Assembly (NCBI RefSeq): GCF_964340395.1
Contig: NC_135552.1
Location: 28,322,181-28,386,180, forward strand
Direction of reading: 5' to 3'
Length of the DNA stretch: 64,000 nt
DNA from: Glandiceps talaboti
Lineage: Eukaryota; Hemichordata; Enteropneusta; Spengelidae
Made by a program: the position numbers and the translations under genes. A model generated the notes under the pieces. That model had not been told where the DNA came from, searched no databases, and was given only the letters and a program-made list of their open reading frames with translations. This document shows positions 54,121 to 64,000 of the stretch, in pieces (the stretch's first letter is position 1; each line of letters begins with the position of its first letter).

Positions 54121-55221
54121 GAAGGGGTACATCATGTATAACAGTTAGAGCTCAGAATTTTGCATTCCCATAATGTGTGTAAGAACAAAAATCTATGGTT
54201 TTGCTCTTATGGGAGGCATTCAGTTTAAATCTGGTGTAGTTTTTGCCATTATTTGGAAAGTATATGCAACATGGGGTCACCTGACACATACTGCAGAAAT
54301 GCAAAGGAAAAAAAAAGTTCATATATCAAAAAAAGGTCACAAGTTTTTTAAGTTTTAAATAAGGATAAGCTTTATTCCATTTGCTTTGATACAGTAAAAC
54401 AAATAAAACTCCTGATTTGTGTCAAACGATGAACGAAATTGACATGAATACATCAGTACTGGGTATTTGGGATCAAGACCACAATGCAAATCTCTATGGA
54501 AGACAATCTCTTCATAATTTTTGTTCATCATTACAAAATTCATATGGGAAGTATCAAACATCTGTATGTACAGGGGGTACACCAAAAAATACAAAGAAAG
54601 GATTTGTAGGCATAGTTCATTAACGAAAAACTATGAAAATTACATCCTTGAAAATTAGAGCTTATGAAACCATAGTTCATTACTTGCAAATCAGTTATTC
54701 TGTAACTGTCTATAAAGGGATATTGTCTGAATGTTTGTTCAGAAATCCTGGCCACTATACAATATATATTTGAAAATAGTTCATTTCAAAGTTTTTGCTG
54801 TGTGATTCTTTTCAACAGGATTACTATGGCAAGCAGTAAAAACAAGGGAATGATCGTCCAACTGGAGATTTTCAGAAACTGACATAGTGGCTTCTAATTG
54901 CATCAAAAGAGTGCAAAGAAACTTGACAGCTTGATGCTAGTCTTCTTGTTCAAGGCACAAGAAAAGATCTTTTCTTTGCCTGTGTTCTGGAAGGACATCA
55001 TCTCCTTTCCACAAGAAATGATTGTGTGTGTGTATACATCTGCACATTTGATTGGCTACTGTTGTGTACGGTAATTGATCACATGACAACACAGTAAACA
55101 TTCATATCTGACTCCCTAACCCAGTCAGGAATATAATTATATAAGAAGCCATGGTAGGATACTATCATCATAGTGGGCAGCAATGTGGAGGGGCCATGAT
55201 GATAAATCTTCCATGCAAAGT
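54121..55221. other. Intergenic stretch, no recognised gene
   Basis: Short frames here lack recognisable domains and splice-bordered exons. Confidence 0.45.
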
Positions 55222-55516
55222 GCTTAATGGGGAACACCACTTCAGGAAATGAAATTATTTTCATACACTATGGGTTCTGGGGAGTCATTTTATGATTTTA
55301 CATTAAAAAGCTCTCATGAATATTAAGTGTGCAACTGCCAACTCTTACCACTAAAAGAACCAATGAAGCTATAGACCACAACAAAGATGCCCTACAAAAG
55401 CACAAGATCATTTTAAAATTGCAGTAATTGCAGGTGATGTAAAATCATGATGACTCTCCAGAACCCATAGTTTATGGAAATGTCCCTATTTCCTGGAGTG
55501 GCATCCTCCTTAATAG
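55222..55516. mobile_element. Palindromic MITE
   Basis: Left-arm phrases CCACTTCAGGAAAT, ACTATGGGTTCTGG, GAGTCAT and GATTTTACAT return in reverse complement at the right (ATGTAAAATC, ATGACTC, CCAGAACCCATAGT, ATTTCCTGGAGTGG). Arms are roughly 100 bp. A related half-copy (GTTCTGGAGAGTCATTTCAT) lies at about 41615-41650. No clear target duplication is seen. Confidence 0.78.
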
Positions 55517-56897
55517 TGTATTAGCTAGGTCAACCAATCTTAGATTCTAAACTTCTAGTATAAACAGCCTCTCAAACAAGAACTGTGACTGTACTAGCAA
55601 ACCAGTACTTTCTTTTACTGTATAATGAAATAATAAAATTTCCTGATCGTCAAATTTTCAAAATCTCAAGATTAAATACAGACGTACCAAAAAAGAAATG
55701 CAATAACAGTACTTTGAAAACACCACAACTACTCAATATACAGCTGCAGTCCAATAAGTTGGATTTTCTAAAATAATTCACACTATTTGATTGTCTGGTT
55801 TATGCAAGTGAAACTTTCTCTTCTATTTTTTCAAAGTTATAAGTTAACATATTTACTATAGTCATTTTCAAATAGTACATACATTGCAAAGTCACTTGAA
55901 TTTTAACAGACAAAAGGCACTTCAAGATTTGTTTAGGAATTTCATTAGTTATTTCTGTGGGAGGAAAAATATTTTCGGAGTACTGTACATGAAGTATATA
56001 CTGTCTGAGAGGTCTATTGTTTAGTGTAAATAGATAAACTGTGTTGCCCTGAATTCTGTACAAAATATTCTACATGTTATATTCGGGGAAAATGCTCTCT
56101 TTAATGCTTGCAACACATCACATAGCTATGTATAGTACAAAGAAACACACCACAGAAAGAGTGTAAAATATTTTGTTAATATAACCAGCAAAAGTAAAAC
56201 TTTGGTTTTATTACACTTGGCTAGCCAGTTTATGTACTGAAATTTAGATTCATTCATCATTGTATATTTTATTTTTTACTCCTTCACTCATTTAGTTTAT
56301 GGTCTACATTGTTAGTTTATCCTAGTAAAGGCCCACTTAAGATTAGTCTCATTATGAAATACAGTTATTTGGCAGAGTAATAGAAAAAGTTGGTCCAGAA
56401 CGTTAACGAAAGAATGATCCCATGTACTCCTTATTAATGTAATACTAATGTGTTGACCCAGGACTGAAAATACAGCCCTTTAAAAGGAATGCCAAAATTA
56501 CAAATCTTTAAGTCCACTGGTGCATGACGGATTAAGCAGCTTGTTGCCCCTATTAATACCTGACAACAGCATCTGGTACAGCTTACTGAATACATACAAG
56601 TATGGCCAATTTATGAATTTGAATATCAAATTCAATCATTCCTAGATATATATTATTTGGTCAAAATAAAATGACCTATCTTACGTCAAATTACTGCAGA
56701 TTATGTAAATGAATGTTGAATGTATTCAAAATAAGACAGATCAAATTCTCAAATATGTGCATGTTACTGTTTGACATGGACACAAAATTACTTCACAGCA
56801 CGCAAATTTAACTTTCCCTGCATTAATGTGATGAACACAAACATAAAGGAAAACATGGCTACTTTGTTTCTTGATTGAAAATCTTGTATTTGAAGCT
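55517..56897. other. Intergenic stretch, no recognised gene
   Basis: AT-rich DNA without recognisable exons, RNA genes or repeats. Confidence 0.45.
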
Positions 56898-58520
56898 TTA
56901 ACCCTTTCACCACCAGTACCCGGTATACCGGGACGCGCTAGGGCGCCCACCAGTACCCGGTATACCGGGACGCCAAAGTTCATTCACCTATCTTGCCGTA
57001 AAACCGTTCAAAGGCAGCAATTGCTGCAAAATTTGCTGCCATAACTAGTTCCACACATGCGTATTAGCCTTGTTTATATTGCCTGCCATTTTGAATGTAT
57101 GATAGTGAACGGTATCAGGAGTACGATCCAAATGACGAGCGATCGTAATTTTATGTGCGTTTTTCGCTCACAAAATCGAATTTCAACATGGCGGAAGTAA
57201 TTAACGGCTCTCATAACATGGTCTACGATATAAATTATGTCACTATCTTTGGATATTTCGACAGAATTTGACTCGAAATACATCATTGAATACAAGTATT
57301 TAGCTGTGGGAACACGTTGTACTTGTGTGTAAGCATCAAATTCCCGCTAAGGCCGTGTGAGCTGCCGGCGGCAGTTTACGGTTGAATTTTTGAATGTCGG
57401 CAAATTTACGCAATCTTGTGACAGGTACCGACTCCCATACTAACGTCTTGGTTGTAATTTTTGGCTATAAAATGGATTATTTTGGTTTTATTTCTTTTGT
57501 TACATCTCAATAATGACTTGTATTTGTACTAGCTCAGCGTGTGAAGGTCAGTGGAGGGAAATTTATGCACGATACGGGCGATTTTACGAATCGGATTTTT
57601 TATGTGCGTTTTTCAACGTAACATTCAAATTTCAACATCGCCGAAGCAAAATCTGTCTCCCCTAACGTAACTTACAATGTAAATAACGGTGCTGTTCGTA
57701 GAAATTTCCCCTCAATTTTGACTATGAATACGATGTTTTATACAAGGAGATGACTGAGTGAACTCAATGCAGGAAATGGAAGGATCAGATTATCGCAACG
57801 TAACTTCAAAGTCCCGACTGCATATTTGGTTTTGTGGGTACAGCATGTTGGCAAAAAGCGCCACTTTGGCGTCCCGATTCGGACTCGTATACTACCAACT
57901 TGTGGTCATTTTTTACTGATTTTGAGGATAGATTTGGTGATAATTTTTTGTTGTTCTGTCAAATAATGATATATAATTACACAAACTAATTTTTCTGAAG
58001 GTATTGGTGCAACGACTTCAGGTATTTTTGTCCCTTTCATTGTCGGTGCGGGACCGACTAATTGCGTCGTAATCAGATTAGAGAGCCGTTATTTTTTTCC
58101 GTTCAAATTTAATACGACTGAAAATAACATTTTCTGCCAAATTTTCGCCGATTTTGACCATTTAACCAGTATACAGAATTTTGTAGAAACATAAATGTTG
58201 GTATTTTGAATTTTATTTGTAATATAAATGTTTTGTTTATTTGTGATGTCAATAAATAAACAACACAGGTTTTTTTTACCAATATTTTCTTATTTTAACC
58301 CAAATTTCAGTTGTGAATGTGATATTTGAATGTGCTTATTTGTAAGTATGATATAGACAATTTATTTTCCAGTAAAATGATACCTAATTTTCAAAGATTG
58401 GGCAATTCTAAGTATTTTTACATCAATTTGATTGCATACCACTCACCCTCACTTTATGTTAGTGAGGGGGCTGGTGGAGCACAAACAATCCCATGAGGCC
58501 AATGGTGGTGAAAGAGTTAA
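56898..58520. mobile_element. piggyBac-type non-autonomous element
   Basis: The left end is TTAA followed by CCCTTTCACCACCAG. The right end is GGTGGTGAAAGAG followed by TTAA. TTAA duplications with ends beginning CCY/CTCTTT are the hallmark of piggyBac-family elements. Near the left end a phrase of about 20 bp, CAGTACCCGGTATACCGGGA, occurs twice; its core is the palindrome CCCGGTATACCGGG. No transposase frame is present in the 1.6-kb body, so it is a deletion derivative or MITE dependent on another copy. Confidence 0.87.
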
Positions 58521-58589
58521 GGTGAGATGTATTAATATGCATTTATTTTACAGGTTGTTTTTGGACAATTTCTATTCAGAAAATGGCTT

Positions 58590-59050
58590 TATGAGCCCAG
58601 TCAGACCATTATGAGCCAAGTCAGACCAATATGAGCCCAGTCAGACCATTAGGAGCCCATTCAGCCCATTAGGAGCCCATTCAGACTATTATGAGCCCAG
58701 TCAGACCATTAGGAGCCCATTCAGACCATTATGAGCCATGTCAGACCATTAGGAGCCATATCAGACCATTATGAGCCATGTCAGACCATTAGGAGCCATA
58801 TCAGACCATTATGAGCCATGCCACACCATTAGGAGCCAAGTCAGACTATTATGAGCCAAGTCAGATCATTATGAGCCAAGTCAGATCATTATGAGCCCAG
58901 TCAGATCATTAGGAGCCCATTCACACCATTAGGAGCCAAGTCAGACTATTATGAACCCAGTCAGACCATTATGAGCCAAGACAGACCATTTGGAGCCCAG
59001 TCAGACCATTATGAGCCAAGTCACACCATTACGAGCCCAGTCACACCATT
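58590..59050. repeat. 20-bp minisatellite, about 23 units
   Basis: The unit is ATTATGAGCCCAGTCAGACC with variants AGG for ATG and CAAG, CATG or CATA for CCAG. The array begins about 70 bp past the piggyBac-type element. Confidence 0.97.
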
Positions 59051-59063
59051 AGAATTAATTCAC

Positions 59064-59165
59064 TACTGTAAACCTACATATTTTTGCCACTAAAAATTTT
59101 GTAATTTTGCAGTCTTCAGCTAGTTCTCAAAGACTAATTTTTACTAATTACCAGACTGGCACTGT
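59064..59165 (+). repeat. Dispersed repeat (copy 2)
   Basis: Same family as 45598-45705: ACTGTAAACCTACATATTTT, GCAGTCTTCAG and TAGTTCTCAAAGACTA in the same order. Confidence 0.75.
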
Positions 59166-59841
59166 TGTGTTCATGTACAAGAAGGCATTTTAGTTTCTAC
59201 TTATTTTTACATTTTGGGTGTCCATTGAAATAAGTGCAATAAGATTTACGTGAAAATTTCCAGGTGTACAGTATGTCTAGTTGACAATGCTCTACTCTCA
59301 ACCAATTCTATGTATTCCAGCCATACACAATGATCCACAAATTAGTAAAACACAGTACATCAGATTGTGTTTATATACTATCACCTGCAGCTGCACAGAT
59401 AACACACAAGATGAATGTTAGGTCATGACCTATGACATGACCCTTGGACTTTTTTGTATATTTAGCATCCAAAGTTTCTAAGCAAACAGGGTTATTACAT
59501 TAGCAACCCTGGCCCAACTCTGTATGGAGCCTGGTATATACACTAAAACCACATGTTGGAAAGTATATGAATAAACCATAGGGACCTGGAGGCATATATA
59601 AATAAAGATTTACACATCCTGTTTTTGGCTACTTTTATGTTCAATAAGGAGTAGTATAATTTATTCCCAAAGTTTATCTTTATATAGCTGTACCAGCTAA
59701 TTCATAAAATGTACTTGTCAGGTGTTCGTTGTGTAAACATTCACCATCTAAATTATGGTAAGACTCCTCAGTAAAGTAGCTGATAACAGCTAGAGATACA
59801 CAATATTGACAATAAATTACACTCAACCTATATAATTCATC

Positions 59842-59847
59842 TTTATT
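59842..59847 (-). terminator. Candidate poly(A) signal of the ABCG gene
   Basis: AATAAA on the minus strand about 830 bp past the ABCG stop codon. It is one plausible 3' end; the stretch 59166-60677 otherwise shows no gene and is probably 3' UTR and flank. Confidence 0.4.
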
Positions 59848-60677
59848 GAACACAAGTAGTCAAAAACATAATCTTCATATATGCCTCCAGTTCCCTGTGA
59901 GTAAACAAAAATTTATAGAACTATCTACTGAGTCTGTACAACAGGACAGTACAAAAATAGCTCCATTCACAAACAGAATTCTCTTCTCTTGATTCCAATG
60001 AAGTGAATAGTCTGTCTGTATACTTTTCCATTCAAGTTTTGTAACCTTTCCTAATTCTTCTGGCAATTAGTATGTGTTTGAATAAATTACACACATATCC
60101 CCCATGACCAATTTCTTACCAATAATTAGGACAGTGTTTTAAAATGTCACAATGTGAACTGACGTGATTCTTAATATACTGTGTACACCTGCTCTATCAT
60201 ATGAACACACACCCTTTTTATCTGAGATTATAATTTTGCAGTGTCATTGGTGAGAGGTCAGAGGTCATGTTGCCCTGCATAGTTAGTGTAAATATATGCT
60301 AAAATAATGTTGACTGGTAGATTTGCGTTATCATGAACTGCAATGATCTCAACAACAATGGCTTTTGATATATTGTATTTGGACAGGTGAAGGTTCAACG
60401 TCCTTTACGCTTGACAAGTCAAGCTAATGCAAGAAATTCAATGTGCTAGTTTCATTCTATAGTTGTGTGTCAAAGCCACTGAACTATAATATAGGACAAA
60501 CTGCACTGTATTTGAGATAGTGACACAGCTAGCAATCAATCAATCAAGTGTCATAGTGAACTAAAAATAACTTCACTGTTAGTAATGGTGACAAACAATG
60601 GGAGTGTCTTCTCATGGCTATTGATTTCATGGTCATGGAAAGTAATGGTTAAGTTTGGTCATTTGATGAAATCCTTA

Positions 60678-62651
60678 TTACTTCCTTCGGGATCTGAGTA
60701 CCAATCCTACAAATGCTATAAGTCTGTACACAACCAGTAATGCCAATGTCAAGTATATATTAACCATGAAGTTGTCCTGCAGAAAAATTAAAAAATAGTG
60801 AAAATTTACTGTAAAGTGATGTTTTCATGTTTACCTAATGTTTGATTCTTCCTTATTTTAGTTTTAGTGGGAGGTTCGGCTAACAATTTGATATTTTTTA
60901 GATACTTTGAATTATTTTCTTTTTGTTAAACAATGTCATAATTGTAACTGCATGTTTAATCAATCAATTAATTAATTAATTATGTGTAATAGTGTAATTG
61001 ACGACAATCCGTGACTTCAGCCAATATTCCGATCTGTCTGGACTAGCTTTCTTGTTTACTTTAAACCAGATTTGCTCAATTTGTAGCTATTTGTGTATAC
61101 ACAAACAAATACCCCCCCCCCCCCTCACCCGAAAGGATTAGATTCATAATAATACATGTAGTAGGTTTTCAGTATCTACTACATGACGTGAGCTTTTCTA
61201 TATACAACAAAAATATAATATACTTACAATACTATTACCTATAGCACACTTTATAATCCTCTGAGTAATAGACCACTTTGTAATTCTCTTATTTTTAGTT
61301 ATATTAATTTATATTGATGCTTTCAAATGAAGTACAACGTGGTCTGAAGGGCTATAGTTTGCAGACATTAGCATGTGGTTGTGAAACTTCATCCAGAGTT
61401 ACATCTCTTCTTTTTTTTAACATGAAAATGGAACTAAATTTAGAGTACTTATATAGGAAAGAAGAAAGATATCCTACCACAGAGAACGACAAACTGGCGA
61501 GTACAGTTTCACCATCATTGATACATGGGACAGCGGTATTATTAGGACAGGCTGAAAACAAAACAAAGAAAACATGAGACTTCTTCCTTTTTTTCTGAAG
61601 ATTGCCACTTTTTATAACTTGTTCAAACTGCACAGAATGCAGATTGTGGTCTTTTATCATGAAGACCTATGCCATCTTAAAAACGACACGACCACATTTT
61701 AGAAAAAAAACTTGACCCAAAATCTTTACCCCTTGTGGAACGTGTATTTTTGATAGGACAAATCTGCAACAGTAGTATGCACAATCAATAATAGAGCAGT
61801 GCACCATGGGACAAAATCCTAACATGGTTGTTGACTTGTTACAGTACACACTGCGTGAGACACTTGCCTTGCCTATGTATTTGTCAAATATTGAAGTACT
61901 CCTCCCCCCACCCACTTCCCCCTCCCCCACTCCTGTGTATACCAAAGCCTGAACAGTGTGACCATCATATCTACTAACAACATTTCACGGAAATATAAGA
62001 AAATTTACCAAAATTATATTTTAAAGTGAATTTAGACAATGAATTTGTAAGCATATGGGTAACCAGGATTGGGGATGAGTGCTACAATACAAATTGCAAG
62101 TTCTTACATGTTAGTCACAACAGATAGATCAGTTTCTCTTTTGAAACAACACATGGTAGGTACAACACCATATATAATGCAAAATTCCACAAATGAAGTG
62201 CACGACAATGACATATTCATCAGGCATAGAAATACAAAACAGCAATGTACAAATCTATTCATAACCAATTCTGTATTTACAGAATTTCATTTACATTTTG
62301 TAAATCAGTCAATTCCAATATAATCCCTTTAGCAGTACATAATACAATTTTACCATGCATTTAATACTGAGTATAATGGCATTATATATGAATTGTTATC
62401 AGTTGTTGCTGTTTGTATAAAATTATTTAAGAAAGAATTTAGAAAATTTTACTTCCTATATATGCTATACAAATCCTATCTCTTGACAGAAAATGTGTAT
62501 TGTTATCCTTTGACATAAACAATATGATTGGATGATAATAGTTGATTTACCAATATATGTGATGTCTTCCCATTGGTTGATTTCTAGGCACTCATAGGTG
62601 TATTTAAACCAGGATATATACTGAAGCCATATAAAGTATACTGGGATGTCA
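60678..62651 (-). CDS. White-type ABCG half-transporter, last three exons (partial)
   Basis: ATP-driven membrane exporter of the ABCG subfamily; only the C-terminal membrane part lies in the window. Minus-strand exons are 62651-62551 (101 nt), 61551-61478 (74 nt) and 60776-60678 (99 nt, stop TAA), with phases 2, 1 and 0 all agreeing. The first encodes DIPVYFIWLQYISWFKYTYE and then INQWEDI, the family's conserved (I/V)PVYFKWLSYLSW and INQW signature. The second encodes the extracellular loop with two cysteines (ACPNNTAVPC) and DGETVL. The third encodes the last membrane helix (VNIYLTLALLVVYRLIAF) and a basic end, RSRRK. It resembles the C-terminus of insect White; the substrate cannot be told. 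The ATP-binding half should lie beyond the right edge. Confidence 0.9.
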
Positions 62652-64000
62652 CTGTAAGACAAATACATCACATATAAAGTATACTGGGATGTCACTGTAA
62701 GACAAATACATCACATATAAAGTATACCGGGATGTCACTGTAAGACAAATACATCACATATAAAGTATACTGGGATGTCACTGTAAGACAAATACATCAC
62801 ATATAAAGTATACCGGGATGTCACTGTAAGACAAATACATCACATATAAAGTATACTGGGATGTCACTGTAAGACAAATACATCACATATAAAGTATACT
62901 GGGATGTCACTGTAAGACAAATACATCACATATAAAGTATACTGAGATGTCACTGTAAGACAAATACATCACATATAAAGTATACTGGGATGTCACTGTA
63001 AGACAAATACATCACATATAAAGTATACTGAGATGTTACTGTAAGACAAATACATCACATATAAAGTATACTGAGATGTTACTGTAAGACAAATACATCA
63101 CTTATAAAGTATACCGGGATGTCACTGTAAGACAAACCAATACATCACATATAAAGTATACTGGGATGTCACTGTAAGACAAATACATCACATATAAAGT
63201 ATACTGGGATGTCACTGTAAGACAAATACATCACATATAAAGTATACTTGGATGTCACTGTAAGACAAATACATCACATATAAAGTATACTGGGATGTCA
63301 CTGTAAGACAAATACATCACATATAAAGTATACTGGGATGTCACTGTAAGACAAATACATCACATATAAAGTATACTGGGATGTCACTGTAAGACAAATA
63401 CATCACATATAAAGTATACTGGGATGTCACTGTAAGACAAATACATCACATATAAAGTATACCGGGATGTCACTGTAAGACAAATACATCACTTATAAAG
63501 TATACTGGGATGTCACTGTAAGACAAATACATCACTTATAAAGTATACTGGGATGTCACTGTAAGACAAATACATCACATATAAAGTATACTGGGATGTC
63601 ACTGTAAGACAAATACATCACATATAAAGTATACTGGGATGTCACTGTAAGACAAATACATCACATATAAAGTATACTGAGATGTCACTGTAAGACAAAT
63701 ACATCACATATAAAGTATACTGAGATGTCACTGTAAGACAAATACATCACATATAAAGTATACCGGGATGTTACTGTAAGACAAATACATCACATATAAA
63801 GTATACCGGGATGTCACTGTAAGACAAATACATCACTTATAAAGTATACTGGGATGTCACTGTAAGACAAACACATCACATATAAAGTATACCGGGATGT
63901 AACTGTAAGACAAATACATCACTTATAAAGTATACTGGGATGTCACTGTAAGACAAATACATCACATGTAAAGTATACTGGGATGTCACTGTAAGACAAA
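62652..64000 (-). repeat. 43-bp minisatellite of splice-acceptor units
   Basis: About 31 units up to the window edge. Read on the minus strand, each unit is TGACATCCCAGTATAC, then TTTATATG, then TGATGTATTTGTCTTACAG. The last part is the 3' splice site of the adjoining ABCG exon and the first part is that exon's first 24 bases. Units vary at a few positions (CCCGG, TCTCAG, AAGTG), but ACTGTAAGAC on the plus strand, the acceptor, is unchanged in every unit I read. It lies in the intron upstream of the exon ending at 62651. Confidence 0.93.

Noticed and set aside
54355-54755. Several overlapping frames of 60-80 codons on both strands.
   Set aside because: Composition is that of AT-rich non-coding DNA, and no frame shows a motif or plausible exon borders.

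Overview
This window is animal nuclear DNA. The genes are split by many introns with GT/AG borders. Microsatellites are dense, and there are LINEs, a Penelope-like element, SINEs, MITEs and long minisatellites. Encoded proteins include betaine-homocysteine methyltransferase, a White-type ABCG half-transporter and a secreted PAN/EGF protein. Together these suggest a marine invertebrate (lophotrochozoan or invertebrate deuterostome); I cannot place it more finely from sequence alone. No prokaryotic genes, CRISPR arrays or rRNA genes are visible.

Layout. 1-6.8 kb is gene-poor and holds a palindromic MITE, a 25-bp-arm hairpin and a (GA)n tract. A plus-strand secreted-protein gene runs from 6832 to about 23150 in five exons whose phases all match: signal peptide plus PAN domain, EGF domain, then two cysteine modules resembling the PCSK9 C-terminal domain. 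Its 11.6-kb second intron holds a Penelope-like fragment and a 5'-truncated L1/Tx1-type LINE flanked by an unusually long (about 155-167 bp) target-site duplication. A LINE 3' end lies at 25.9-27.1 kb.

From 28.3 to 50.7 kb two BHMT genes sit head-to-tail on the minus strand. Copy A has coding exons at 28283-38048. Copy B has coding exons at 44950-48653 plus a likely first exon at 50592-50693 that encodes a mitochondrial-type presequence. The first seven homologous exons have identical lengths in the two copies (145, 134, 192, 148, 189, 131, 98 nt). Some exon stretches are almost identical while others have diverged, which suggests patchy gene conversion. Between the copies is a roughly 1.45-kb array of 35-bp units, each containing a GACCCTA/TAGGGTC inverted repeat.

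From 50.7 to 60.6 kb there is no confident host gene. The stretch holds an 816-bp fold-back element with an 8-bp target duplication, a palindromic MITE, a 1.6-kb piggyBac-type non-autonomous element with TTAA ends, and a 20-bp minisatellite. From 60.7 kb to the right edge are the last three exons of a minus-strand White/ABCG transporter. Immediately upstream of the first of these exons, a 43-bp minisatellite runs to the window edge. Each of its roughly 31 units is a copy of that exon's 3' splice site plus its first 24 coding bases, making a tandem array of splice acceptors.

Functionally, BHMT uses betaine to remethylate homocysteine. Betaine is made in mitochondria, so a mitochondrial BHMT copy beside a presumably cytosolic one would be a simple route to compartment-specific betaine use. 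The other two genes have no evident link to this pathway.
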